Part shown: positions 37,608-46,252 of the stretch, piece after piece
Layout: the number at the start of each line of letters is the position of its first letter
Position numbering within the stretch: position 1 is the stretch's first letter
From: Croceivirga sp.
Lineage (GTDB): Bacteria; Bacteroidota; Bacteroidia; Flavobacteriales; Flavobacteriaceae
Length of the DNA stretch: 64,000 nt
Direction: 5' to 3'
NCBI GenBank assembly: GCA_028284935.1
Contig: JANQQQ010000039.1
Span: 434,001 to 498,000 of the forward strand
The notes under the pieces: generated by a model
Told to the model about the DNA's origin: nothing
Database searches by the model: none
Seen by the model: only the letters and a program-made list of their open reading frames with translations
Translations under genes and position numbers: made by a program

Positions 37608-38444
37608 ATGTTTTTGAAAATGAGGTCGTTTTATTTCCTAACCCTGCTCTCCCTAATCTTTTTTTCTTCCTGCAACGAGTACCAAAAAGTACTTAAGAAT
37701 GAAGATGTGAAGGCGAAATATGACTTGGCGGAGCGATACTATAAAGAGGGGGACTTTAAAAGAGCCAATCGGTTGTTTGAGCAAATTGCACCTAGGTATG
37801 TAGGAAAGCCGCAAGGAGAGCGGGTAATGTTCTTTTTTGCGGATTCTTACTTCAAAACAGAGCAATACTATCTTTCAGGGTACCAGTTTGAGCGTTTTAT
37901 AAAATCCTATCCCAACAGCGATAAGATTCAAGAGGCCATATTTTTTGAAGCAAAAAGTTACTACGAACTTTCACCAAGATATTCTTTAGATCAAACAGAT
38001 ACGCAAAAGGCATTGGCCAAACTTCAGAATTTCATCAATACGTATCCTGAATCGGAATTCTTTGCCGAAGCCAATGAAATGGCCCAAGAGTTGACCTTGA
38101 AAACCCAGAAAAAGGAATTTGAGATAGCAAAGCAATTTGATAAACTTGGGGAATTCAATTTTCCCATTTTAGTTTCCTCAATTCAGGCCTTTAACAATTT
38201 TGTGACGGACAACCCTGGATCTATCTACAGGGAAGATGCATTCTTTTATCGATTGAAATCAGAAATGACCCTTGCTAACAATAGTATTTTTACAAAACAG
38301 GAAGAGCGCTATCGCGAAGCTTTAAAATACTATCAGGCATTGATGAAATCCTACCCCGATACAAAATACAAAAAGGAAGCGGAGGATTTTTACGAGATAA
38401 TTCAAGAAGAACTAAAAATACCTACTGAGGCAACAGCAAAATAA
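37608..38444 (+). CDS. bamD: Outer membrane assembly lipoprotein BamD
   Basis: The 278-residue protein has a lipoprotein signal ending in FFSSC (Cys at about residue 22 from the first ATG) and TPR-like repeats throughout, including AERYYKEGDFKRANRLFEQIA and GYQFERFIKSYPNSDKIQEA, each a TPR helix pair. BamD is the essential lipoprotein of the BAM complex that inserts beta-barrels into the outer membrane. A second ATG four codons in gives an equally good signal. It starts a plus-strand run with rpoZ, coaBC and DUF4835. Confidence 0.9.
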   Translation: MFLKMRSFYFLTLLSLIFFSSCNEYQKVLKNEDVKAKYDLAERYYKEGDFKRANRLFEQIAPRYVGKPQGERVMFFFADSYFKTEQYYLSGYQFERFIKSYPNSDKIQEAIFFEAKSYYELSPRYSLDQTDTQKALAKLQNFINTYPESEFFAEANEMAQELTLKTQKKEFEIAKQFDKLGEFNFPILVSSIQAFNNFVTDNPGSIYREDAFFYRLKSEMTLANNSIFTKQEERYREALKYYQALMKSYPDTKYKKEAEDFYEIIQEELKIPTEATAK

Positions 38445-38458
38445 ATTTAAAGATAACC

Positions 38459-38785
38459 ATGAAGGATTTAAAAAACACGAATGCCCCAATTTCAACCGTT
38501 ACCCACAACCGTAACGAGTTTGACCAGCAGACCGACAATATTTATGAGGCGATTTCCATTGCTGCAAAAAGGGCTATTCAAATCAATTCCGAAATAAAGA
38601 AGGAATTGTTGGAAAAGTTGGAAGAGTTCGCAACCTACAGCGATAGCTTGGAGGAAGTCTTTGAAAACAAAGAGCAGATTGAGGTTTCCAAGTTTTATGA
38701 AAAATTGCCCAAACCACACGCACTTGCCGTGCAGGAGTGGTTGGAGGACAAAATCTATCACAGAAATACAGAGAGGGACGAATAA
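38459..38785 (+). CDS. rpoZ: RNA polymerase omega subunit, Bacteroidota type
   Basis: The 108-residue protein carries the omega signature around NIYEAISIAAKRAIQIN (about residues 27-43) and a longer acidic C-terminal tail than the proteobacterial protein. Omega helps to assemble RNA polymerase. Its place between bamD and coaBC is the usual flavobacterial order, which supports the call despite low overall similarity. Its TAA is directly followed by the ATG of coaBC. Confidence 0.88.
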   Translation: MKDLKNTNAPISTVTHNRNEFDQQTDNIYEAISIAAKRAIQINSEIKKELLEKLEEFATYSDSLEEVFENKEQIEVSKFYEKLPKPHALAVQEWLEDKIYHRNTERDE

Positions 38786-39994
38786 ATGTTGAGCGGAAAA
38801 AACATCCTTTTGGGCATTACCGGGGGGATTGCTGCTTATAAAACATCCTTTTTAGTCCGATTATTGATAAAAGCTGGTGCTTCGGTCAAAGTGGTAATGA
38901 CCCAAAGTGCCAGCTCTTTTGTTACCCCCCTAACGCTTTCCACGCTCTCCAAAAATCCGGTGCTTTTGGATTTTATCCATGAGGAGGATGGAAGCTTATC
39001 CTGGAACAATCATGTGGAATTGGGATTATGGGCCGATGTAATGATTATAGCTCCGGCCACGGCAAATACCTTGTCCAAAATGGCCAATGGTAATTGTGAT
39101 AATCTGTTATTGGCTACGTATCTTTCCGCTAAGTGCCCGGTTTTCTTTGCGCCAGCAATGGATTTGGACATGTACAAACACCCATCGACCAAGACATCTT
39201 TTGAAAAGTTACAGTCTTTTGGAAATATCATGATTCCTGCAGAATCCGGTGAACTGGCCAGTGGATTGAGTGGTGAGGGAAGAATGGCGGAGCCAGAGAA
39301 CATCTTGGCATTTTTAGAAAATCATTTGGGACAGGGCTTGCCCTTGCAGGGAAAAAGGGTCTTAATTACGGCAGGTCCAACACATGAGGCCTTAGACCCT
39401 GTTCGGTTTTTGGGAAATCGCTCAACCGGGACCATGGGTTTTGAATTGGCCAAAAAGGCTCAGGAACTCGGCGCGGAAGTAGTCTTGGTATCTGGTCCAA
39501 CAACATTGACAATAGCTACCAGTAACATCAATTTGCAACGGGTTTCGACGGCAGAAGAAATGTATTTGGAAGTACACAAATACTATTCCTACTGTGATAT
39601 CTTCATTGGAGCTGCTGCTGTTGCGGATTATCGTCCCAAAACCATTTCCGAACAAAAGATAAAAAAGAAGGCAGGTGATGAAATGAAGATTGAATTGGAG
39701 CGAACCAAGGACATATTAAAATCCTTAGGGGAAGCAAAGAAGCATCAGTTTTTAGTAGGGTTTGCCTTGGAAACGGAAAATGAGTTGGAACATGCAAAAG
39801 ATAAACTGGCAGGGAAAAATCTAGACGCCATCATCGTCAACTCATTGAATAATAAAGGTGCGGGCTTTGGAACGTTGACCAACAAAATCACTTTTCTGGA
39901 TAAGAATTCAGGGTCCAAAACGTTTGATGTTAAAGCAAAGTCCGAAGTTGCTTCGGACATTTGGGAAGAAATCATTAAAAGAATTCATGTGTAA
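38786..39994 (+). CDS. coaBC: Bifunctional phosphopantothenoylcysteine decarboxylase/synthetase
   Basis: The 402-residue protein has the N-terminal CoaC flavoprotein domain (GKNILLGITGGIAAYK, with the active-site His in NNHVELGLWAD and MANGNCDNLL) and the C-terminal CoaB synthetase domain (ITAGPTHEALDPVRFLGN, then AAVADYRPK). It makes 4'-phosphopantetheine from phosphopantothenate in CoA synthesis. coaE, the last CoA step, lies about 6 kb downstream on the same strand. Confidence 0.97.
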   Translation: MLSGKNILLGITGGIAAYKTSFLVRLLIKAGASVKVVMTQSASSFVTPLTLSTLSKNPVLLDFIHEEDGSLSWNNHVELGLWADVMIIAPATANTLSKMANGNCDNLLLATYLSAKCPVFFAPAMDLDMYKHPSTKTSFEKLQSFGNIMIPAESGELASGLSGEGRMAEPENILAFLENHLGQGLPLQGKRVLITAGPTHEALDPVRFLGNRSTGTMGFELAKKAQELGAEVVLVSGPTTLTIATSNINLQRVSTAEEMYLEVHKYYSYCDIFIGAAAVADYRPKTISEQKIKKKAGDEMKIELERTKDILKSLGEAKKHQFLVGFALETENELEHAKDKLAGKNLDAIIVNSLNNKGAGFGTLTNKITFLDKNSGSKTFDVKAKSEVASDIWEEIIKRIHV

Positions 39995-40877
39995 ACCTTT
40001 TACCTTCATGCTGTTCCTTATGGGCTGTATCTTCACAACCGCTCAAGAAATGAATGTCGTGGTCACAGTGAATTCGGACCAAGTAGGGCAGACCAACCAA
40101 CAGATATTTAGGACCTTGGAGCGTTCCCTAAGTGATTTTATCAATAAAAGTAAATGGACGGATAGGGTTTACGAAGAAAATGAAAGGGTCAATGCCCAAA
40201 TGTTCATTACGGTAACCCAGTACGAATCGGATAGGTTTGAAGCCAATCTACAGGTACAATCCTCCAGGCCCGTATATAATACCTCCTACGAGACGGCAGT
40301 TTTCAATTATAAGGACAATGATTTTGACTTTCAATATCAGGAGTTTGAACCATTGGTCTATAATCCAAACTCATTCGATTCCAACTTGGTAGGCGTTATC
40401 GCGTATTATGTGTATATCATTCTAGGATTAGATTCCGATACTTTTGCCCTACAGGGCGGAGACGAATATTATCGACTGGCACAGAATATTGTAACCCAAG
40501 CACAGGGTACCAATTTTTCCGGTTGGGCCCAGGAAACTGGAGAGCGGACACGCTTTGAATTGGTAGATAATCTATTGTCTAATACCTTTAGGGAATACCG
40601 CATTGCCATGTATAATTATCATAGGAAAGGCTTGGACGTTCTCGCGGATAACAATAGCACTGGAAAACAAGTGATTGCTGGCAGCCTTCGCCTGTTTGAA
40701 ACCCTAATAAAACGAAGGCCCAACGCCTTTTTAATTCAAACGTTCTTCGATGCGAAAGCAGAAGAAATCCAGAATATTTTCTCTGATGGCCCGAAGGTTG
40801 ATATTGTAAAACTCAAGGAAAACCTGAACCGGGTCGCTCCATTCTATTCCAGCATTTGGAACGAAATTACCTATTGA
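39987..40877 (+). CDS. DUF4835 family exported protein
   Basis: The product (296 residues from MCKPFTF) has a Sec signal ending FTTAQ and a mature domain of the DUF4835 family, conserved beside coaBC and recN in Flavobacteria. Features include VTVNSDQVGQTNQQIF, aromatic-rich FDFQYQEFEPLVYNPN and a C-terminal helix bundle. Function is unknown; a periplasmic or gliding/secretion-related role has no support in the sequence itself. The start overlaps the coaBC stop by 8 bases, which settles it against the longer frame. Confidence 0.85.
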   Translation: MCKPFTFMLFLMGCIFTTAQEMNVVVTVNSDQVGQTNQQIFRTLERSLSDFINKSKWTDRVYEENERVNAQMFITVTQYESDRFEANLQVQSSRPVYNTSYETAVFNYKDNDFDFQYQEFEPLVYNPNSFDSNLVGVIAYYVYIILGLDSDTFALQGGDEYYRLAQNIVTQAQGTNFSGWAQETGERTRFELVDNLLSNTFREYRIAMYNYHRKGLDVLADNNSTGKQVIAGSLRLFETLIKRRPNAFLIQTFFDAKAEEIQNIFSDGPKVDIVKLKENLNRVAPFYSSIWNEITY

Positions 40878-40987
40878 AGCGACTTCTTTGCCTCTTTCAG
40901 TGGATTCCTTGCCAAGGGGGTTGACCATTTTTTTTGAGGCACACAGATTGTTTGAAAAATGCCTATATGAGGTGAAGGTTTCATCAT

Positions 40988-40995
40988 TATCTTTG
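40988..40995 (+). promoter_or_regulatory. -7 box for recN
   Basis: TATCTTTG, a full TAnnTTTG match, lies 19 bases before the recN GTG. The usual -33 TTG is missing. Apart from this box, the 137-base gap after DUF4835 holds nothing I recognise. Confidence 0.4.
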
Positions 40996-41014
40996 CGAGT
41001 CTAATTAACCATAG

Positions 41015-42673
41015 GTGCTTGCACAACTGTCCATAAAAAATTATGCGTTAATCGAAGACCTTAGCATGTCTTTTGATGAAGGCTTTACCACGATTACTGG
41101 GGAAACCGGGGCAGGTAAATCCATTCTTTTGGGAGCCCTTTCCCTAGTGCTAGGAAAACGGGCCGATTTGTCCTCTTTAAAGGATAAAGCATCCAAATGT
41201 GCCATAGAAGCCGAATTTTCCATAGAACCGTATGGTTTGCATGCATTTTTTGAAAACCATGATTTGGATTATGGGCACCAGTCTTTTGTGAGACGGGAAA
41301 TTTTACCTAGTGGAAAATCAAGGGCCTTTATCAATGATACTCCAGTTACCTTGGACATCCTTTCTTCATTGGGAGATCGATTGGTCGACATTCATTCCCA
41401 ACATCAAACCCTTCAGATGACGGAAAATTCATTTCAGTTTAGGGTTTTGGACGCCTTAGCGGAGAATTCACTGTTGCTGGAGCATTACAAGAAGGGGCTT
41501 CAAGAGTATACTTCAAAAGTGAAAGAACTGGAGCAGTTGGTTTTAAACAAGAGTGAGACTGAAAAAGAATTGGATTACAACAGTTTTTTACTGCAAGAAT
41601 TGGAAAAAGCACCTTTACGGGAAGGAGTTTTAGAAGAATTGGAATCTGAATATGCCGAATTGAACAACGTTGAAAGTTTAATGGAATACCTGTCCAATGC
41701 CCACCAACTGTTGAGTAATGAACAAATGGGCCTCTTGGATGGTATAACACAATTGAAACAACTTACCCAAAAGCTGGGAAGTTTTGGTAAAACGTACCAT
41801 TCCTTGAATGAACGGATGCAATCCTTGGCCATTGAACTTACTGATTTGGCCAGTGAGATTGAAGGAATATCAGAATCCATAGAACCCAATCCGGAACGCT
41901 TGGAAGAGGTAAATGCCCAATTACAGATGCTTCATGATTTGTTTAAAAAACATCAGGTCGGTTCCATTGAACAATTGATTGGAATACGGGAAGATCTTTC
42001 CAAAAAAGTGGACAGTTCCTTAAACATGGATGCTTCCATACAAAATTTGGAGGCTGAGGTTGCTCGGAGGAAGGAAGAACTATACGCCATAGGGAGTGAA
42101 ATAAGTAAAAAAAGGGAAAAGATAACGCCTCAACTCAAACAACAACTCACTTCGATTATTTCTGATTTGGGTATGCAGGCCGCCTCCTTTAAAATAGAAA
42201 TTCATAAGACAAACCATTTAAAGGGTAATGGTCTTGATGATTTGATATTTCAGTTTTCTGCCAACAAAGGCTCGGATTTTGGGGAATTAAAGAAAGTTGC
42301 CTCCGGTGGGGAGCTTTCCCGTATTATGTTGGCCATAAAGGCTATTTTGGCTTCTTACGAAAAACTACCAACACTGATTTTTGACGAAATTGATACGGGT
42401 GTATCCGGTGAGATTTCCAATAAGATGGGGGCCATCATGAAAGAAATGGGCAAAACCATGCAATTATTTTCCATAACCCATTTACCTCAGGTGGCTTCGA
42501 AGGGAACATATCAGTTTAAGGTCTATAAAGAAGAAACCGAAAGTACGACCTCGACCAAAATGAAACGTCTTTCCGAAGAAGATCGGGTCAATGAGTTGGC
42601 CGAAATGTTGGGCGGCAAGGCATTCTCGGAATCTGCCGTTTCCCATGCCAAGCAATTGTTGTTGCATAGTTGA
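41015..42673 (+). CDS. recN: DNA repair protein RecN
   Basis: The 552-residue SMC-like ATPase has a Walker A ITGETGAGKSILLGAL near the N-terminus, a long central coiled coil, the ABC signature GGELSRIMLAIKAIL and Walker B LIFDEIDTGVSGE. RecN acts at double-strand breaks in recombination repair. The start is a GTG, since no ATG fits and the family begins MLxxLSIKNYALIxDL. Confidence 0.96.
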   Translation: MLAQLSIKNYALIEDLSMSFDEGFTTITGETGAGKSILLGALSLVLGKRADLSSLKDKASKCAIEAEFSIEPYGLHAFFENHDLDYGHQSFVRREILPSGKSRAFINDTPVTLDILSSLGDRLVDIHSQHQTLQMTENSFQFRVLDALAENSLLLEHYKKGLQEYTSKVKELEQLVLNKSETEKELDYNSFLLQELEKAPLREGVLEELESEYAELNNVESLMEYLSNAHQLLSNEQMGLLDGITQLKQLTQKLGSFGKTYHSLNERMQSLAIELTDLASEIEGISESIEPNPERLEEVNAQLQMLHDLFKKHQVGSIEQLIGIREDLSKKVDSSLNMDASIQNLEAEVARRKEELYAIGSEISKKREKITPQLKQQLTSIISDLGMQAASFKIEIHKTNHLKGNGLDDLIFQFSANKGSDFGELKKVASGGELSRIMLAIKAILASYEKLPTLIFDEIDTGVSGEISNKMGAIMKEMGKTMQLFSITHLPQVASKGTYQFKVYKEETESTTSTKMKRLSEEDRVNELAEMLGGKAFSESAVSHAKQLLLHS

Positions 42674-42722
42674 TAGGGTTCAAGGACTATTTCATTACTA
42701 TTTTAACAACTATTGAAATCCA

Positions 42723-42730
42723 TATCTTTG
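42723..42730 (+). promoter_or_regulatory. -7 box for fabI
   Basis: TATCTTTG lies 22 bases before the fabI ATG. At N19 upstream the sequence is TTT, not TTG. Support is therefore moderate. Confidence 0.45.
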
Positions 42731-42752
42731 TTCCCATTAAAACCAATGAATA

Positions 42753-43565
42753 ATGAGTTATAACTTATTAAGAGGAAAAAAAGGAATCATTTTTGGTGCA
42801 TTGGATGAACATTCCATTGCGTGGAAAACTGCTGAGCGCGTGCATGAGGAAGGTGGGCAATTTGTCTTGACCAATGCCCCAATTGCCATGAGGATGGGAC
42901 AGATTAAGGCTTTGGCGGAGAAAACCGGTTCGGAAATTATTCCTGCGGATGCTACAAACGAGGAGGATTTACAAAACTTGATTTCTAAATCCATGGAAAT
43001 CCTAGGGGGTAAATTGGACTTTGTACTTCATTCCATTGGCATGTCGGTCAATGTTAGAAAGGGAAGGCATTATACGGATGAGAAATATGATTTCACGACC
43101 AAGGGTTGGGACGTTTCTGCGCTTTCCTTTCATAAAGTGATGCAATCCCTGTATAAGGCTGATGCCATGAACGAATGGGGAAGTATAGTGGCCTTAACCT
43201 ATATGGCGGCTCAACGTACTTTTCCAGATTACAATGATATGGCCGATAACAAGGCCTATTTGGAATCGGTTGCTAGGAGCTTTGGCTATTTCTTCGGAAA
43301 GGAGAAGAGGGTACGTGTCAATACCATTTCGCAGTCACCAACACCTACAACCGCTGGACAGGGGGTCAAAGGATTTGATGGTTTTATTTCCTATGCGGAA
43401 AAAATGTCGCCATTGGGGAACGCAACAGCTGATGATTGTGCGAACTATACCGTGAGTCTTTTCTCGGATTTGACCAAAAAGGTAACCATGCAAAACCTCT
43501 TTCACGATGGGGGCTTTTCAAATACCGGGGTCAGTCAAGAAGTCATTGATGTATTCAGTGAATAA
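42753..43565 (+). CDS. fabI: Enoyl-[acyl-carrier-protein] reductase
   Basis: The 270-residue short-chain dehydrogenase-type enzyme reduces enoyl-ACP in each round of fatty acid elongation. FabI features are the N-terminal GKKGIIFGALDEHSIAWK, the HSIGMS segment near residue 91 and the Tyr-x6-Lys pair in PDYNDMADNKAY. It is cytosolic, stands alone and is closed by an intrinsic terminator. Confidence 0.95.
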   Translation: MSYNLLRGKKGIIFGALDEHSIAWKTAERVHEEGGQFVLTNAPIAMRMGQIKALAEKTGSEIIPADATNEEDLQNLISKSMEILGGKLDFVLHSIGMSVNVRKGRHYTDEKYDFTTKGWDVSALSFHKVMQSLYKADAMNEWGSIVALTYMAAQRTFPDYNDMADNKAYLESVARSFGYFFGKEKRVRVNTISQSPTPTTAGQGVKGFDGFISYAEKMSPLGNATADDCANYTVSLFSDLTKKVTMQNLFHDGGFSNTGVSQEVIDVFSE

Positions 43566-43586
43566 AAGGGTAATACTATTGTATAG

Positions 43587-43625
43587 GGCCACCCGTCGTC
43601 GTTGACAGGTGGCCTTTTGTTTATT
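43587..43625 (+). terminator. Intrinsic terminator of fabI
   Basis: GGCCACC pairs with GGTGGCC across a 14-base loop, followed by TTTTGTTTATT on the plus strand. It lies 22 bases after the fabI stop and just before the next gene. Confidence 0.8.
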
Positions 43626-43628
43626 GAT

Positions 43629-44639
43629 ATGGAACAGTTGTCATTTTCTTTTGTCGTTCCCGTTTACAATCGGCCTGATGAAATTCAAGAGCTATTGGAC
43701 ACTATGGTGCAGCTTGATTTTGACAAAGCTTTTGAAATTGTAATCGTTGAGGATGGTTCTGAACTGGATTCCGAATCCGTAGTGCAAGGTTTTTCAAAAC
43801 GGCTGAACATAGCCTATCACAAAAAAGGGAATACGGGACCGGGTGATAGCCGAAACTACGGAATGGAAAAAGCCAAGGGGAACTATTTCATAATTCTTGA
43901 TTCTGATTGCCTGCTTCCCAGCCATTACTTAAAAGAAGTGGAAAAGCAATTGTTAAGGGATTTTGTTCACTGTTTTGGTGGCCCCGATGCTGCACATGAG
44001 TCTTTTTCGGATATTCAGAAGTCGATTGATTTTGTAATGACCTCATTCCTTACAACTGGAGGCATTCGTGGCAATAAGAGAAGTATTGACCGGTTCCAAC
44101 CCAGAAGTTTTAATATGGGAATCTCTAGAAAGGTTTTTGAAAAGACAGGAGGTTTTGGAAACATTCATCCAGGGGAAGATCCTGATTTGACCTTTCGAAT
44201 TTGGGAACAAGGGTATAAGACAAGGCTCTTTGACCAGGCATTTGTATACCATAAAAGAAGAATTGATTGGAAAAAATTCCATTCTCAAGTTAAAAAGTTC
44301 GGAATGGTCAGGCCCATATTGAACAAATGGCACCCTAGAACTTCGAAACTGACCTATTGGTTTCCAACCTTTTTTAGCGTTGGTTTTGCACTCAGTCTTG
44401 TATTATTTGTGCTAGGTGCAAAGTGGCCCATATTAATTTTTGCAGCCTATATCTTTTTGATTTTTATATCCGCACTAGTGCTAAGAAAGAGTGCAAAAGT
44501 GGCTTTTTATGCCGTTCTTGCCTTATTCATTCAGTTTTTTGGTTATGGATATGGTTTTTTAAAGTCTACTATCTTGGTTAATTTTATTGGCAGGAAACCT
44601 GAATCCATATTTCCAAAGCTATTTTTTAAACGAGCATGA
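43629..44639 (+). CDS. Glycosyltransferase family 2 with C-terminal membrane helices
   Basis: The protein (336 residues from MEQLSFSF) has a GT2 GT-A domain: FSFVVPVYNRPDEIQELL at the N-terminus, the nucleotide-sugar DSD motif in IILDSDCLLPS, and a later GEDPDLTFRIWEQGY segment matching the ED/catalytic base motif. Three or so hydrophobic helices follow (about 250-320). It probably transfers a sugar at the inner membrane; donor and acceptor are unknown. An upstream TTG in frame lies within the fabI terminator and is rejected. It overlaps the next gene as ATGA. Confidence 0.88.
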   Translation: MEQLSFSFVVPVYNRPDEIQELLDTMVQLDFDKAFEIVIVEDGSELDSESVVQGFSKRLNIAYHKKGNTGPGDSRNYGMEKAKGNYFIILDSDCLLPSHYLKEVEKQLLRDFVHCFGGPDAAHESFSDIQKSIDFVMTSFLTTGGIRGNKRSIDRFQPRSFNMGISRKVFEKTGGFGNIHPGEDPDLTFRIWEQGYKTRLFDQAFVYHKRRIDWKKFHSQVKKFGMVRPILNKWHPRTSKLTYWFPTFFSVGFALSLVLFVLGAKWPILIFAAYIFLIFISALVLRKSAKVAFYAVLALFIQFFGYGYGFLKSTILVNFIGRKPESIFPKLFFKRA

Positions 44640-45592
44640 GCAGCGTAAAAGCGGTCTTTGAAAAAATGAACAGCAGAAAGGTGAAAGTCTTTCTATTGTT
44701 CCTTTTATGCTCCTTTTTGGCCTGGGCCGTGAGTAAATTATCGGAAGGATATGAGTCCAAGGCCAATTTTGAAATAGAGTATAAGAACCTACCGGATAGT
44801 TTGCTTTCCATGGGAAACACCAAGCGAAGTATTTCCGCAAAAATTGAGGCCAGCGGATTCCAATTTTTGGGTTATGCCATAAGCCCAAAGACCATTCAAC
44901 TGGATGTGCAAAATGTGTTGGAAGAGGATGGTGATTATTTTCTAACAGCCAATACGATCAAAAGCCAGTTGGAAAGCCAATTGCCCAATAGAATTTCCCT
45001 TGTTGAACTTGAGGAACCCATTTATTGGACGGACCTCTACGTGGTGGATTCCAAAACAATCCCTATAAAACCTGTGGTTGAGCTACAATTGTCCCAAAAC
45101 CATTTGTTGGAAGGTAGATTAGAGCTAACACCAGATTCCGTTCAGATTAAAGGTCCCAAAAAAGATGTTGAGAACATTGGAAGTGTTTCAACACTACCTC
45201 TTATCCTTGATGACATTTCATCCGACTTTTCCGAGAAGCTCGGTTTACAATCATTGGATTCCTTGGCCAATGTAATACTTAATGTGAAGGAAGTGACTAT
45301 CTCTGGAAAGGTCGTTAGGTTTTCGGAAAAGGAATTTGATGTGACCATAAATGCAAGAAACGTTCCGGAAGGTTATCGCCTTAGAATGTTTCCGGACCAT
45401 GTACAATTGGTATGTAAAGCCGGAATTGAAAGGCTAAAAGAACTCAAAACCTCTGACTTTGACGTCTTTGTGGATTATAATTCCATCGTTGAGGATAACT
45501 ATCTTTTTGTCCAACTTTTGGAAGAGCCAGAAGGCGTTTTTTCGGTCCGATTTTTGAAAGATCGTATTGAATTTGTTTTGGAAAAAATATGA
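44636..45592 (+). CDS. YbbR-like domain protein
   Basis: The 318-residue protein has one N-terminal membrane helix (about residues 19-38) and then YbbR-like beta-rich repeats in the periplasm. In Firmicutes YbbR (CdaR) regulates the diadenylate cyclase CdaA, but no cyclase gene is next to it here. It overlaps the glycosyltransferase upstream and coaE downstream by 4 bases each (ATGA at both ends), so three unrelated functions are translationally coupled. Confidence 0.8.
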   Translation: MSSVKAVFEKMNSRKVKVFLLFLLCSFLAWAVSKLSEGYESKANFEIEYKNLPDSLLSMGNTKRSISAKIEASGFQFLGYAISPKTIQLDVQNVLEEDGDYFLTANTIKSQLESQLPNRISLVELEEPIYWTDLYVVDSKTIPIKPVVELQLSQNHLLEGRLELTPDSVQIKGPKKDVENIGSVSTLPLILDDISSDFSEKLGLQSLDSLANVILNVKEVTISGKVVRFSEKEFDVTINARNVPEGYRLRMFPDHVQLVCKAGIERLKELKTSDFDVFVDYNSIVEDNYLFVQLLEEPEGVFSVRFLKDRIEFVLEKI

Positions 45593-46176
45593 TAGTCGGA
45601 TTGACGGGGGGAATAGGAAGTGGAAAGAGCACCGTGGCCCATTTTTTTAGGCAACTGCTAGTTCCCGTTTATGATTCTGATTTGGAAGCAAAGTTGTTAA
45701 TGACTGAATCAGAAGAGGTTAGGTTAGCACTCAAGAAGCTATTCGGCCATGAGGCCTATAGGGGTAAAGCGTTAAACAAAACCTTTATTTCTGACCTTGT
45801 TTTCAGGGACAAAGATAAATTGGAACAATTGAACCAAATTGTCCATCCTGCTGTTAGAAAGCATTTTGAGCAATGGGCGGAACAACAAAAAGCCCCTTAC
45901 GTAATTCAGGAAACCGCATTAATTTTTGAGAATGGAACCCAAGACCATTACGATTCCATTATTTTGGTTACAGCCCCGAAACATACTAGAATACAGCGTG
46001 TTATGGAAAGGGATGGTGTCACGGAATCACAGGTTCAAGCTCGCATAAGAAATCAATTGCCCGATGGGGATAAAACGGTTCTTGCTGATTATCTTATTGA
46101 AAATATAGACTTGACAAAAACAAAGGAAACCGTTGACCGCATTCACGAACAACTGTTGAGCAAGACTTTATTATAA
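45589..46176 (+). CDS. coaE: Dephospho-CoA kinase
   Basis: The 195-residue P-loop kinase adds the 3'-phosphate to dephospho-CoA, the last step of CoA synthesis. It has Walker A GLTGGIGSGKST at residues 4-15, then DSDLEAKLLM and the lid region QxRIRNQLPDGDK typical of CoaE. It overlaps the YbbR gene by 4 bases. Confidence 0.95.
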   Translation: MIVGLTGGIGSGKSTVAHFFRQLLVPVYDSDLEAKLLMTESEEVRLALKKLFGHEAYRGKALNKTFISDLVFRDKDKLEQLNQIVHPAVRKHFEQWAEQQKAPYVIQETALIFENGTQDHYDSIILVTAPKHTRIQRVMERDGVTESQVQARIRNQLPDGDKTVLADYLIENIDLTKTKETVDRIHEQLLSKTLL

Positions 46177-46184
46177 CTATCATT

Positions 46185-46200
46185 TTAACATTTTTGTTAA
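46185..46200. repeat. Perfect inverted repeat upstream of the two-component genes
   Basis: TTAACA and TGTTAA are separated by TTTT, with outer TCA/TGA pairs beyond a small bulge. It lies 8 bases after coaE and about 50 bases upstream of the -7 box of the kinase gene. It has no T-run after it, so an operator is as likely as an RNA hairpin. Role is inference. Confidence 0.4.
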
Positions 46201-46239
46201 TGATAGGTTAAACGCCCAAGGCACTGAATGTTAAATTTC

Positions 46240-46247
46240 TAATTTTG
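46240..46247 (+). promoter_or_regulatory. -7 box for the histidine kinase operon
   Basis: TAATTTTG, a full TAnnTTTG match, lies 5 bases before the kinase ATG, predicting a leaderless or very short leader. No -33 TTG is seen at 17-23 bases. Confidence 0.42.
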
Positions 46248-46252
46248 AGCAA

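Noticed and set aside
43602-43628. Nine-residue N-terminal extension of the glycosyltransferase from a TTG
   Set aside because: The extension lies inside the fabI terminator stem, while the ATG at 43629 fits the family start.
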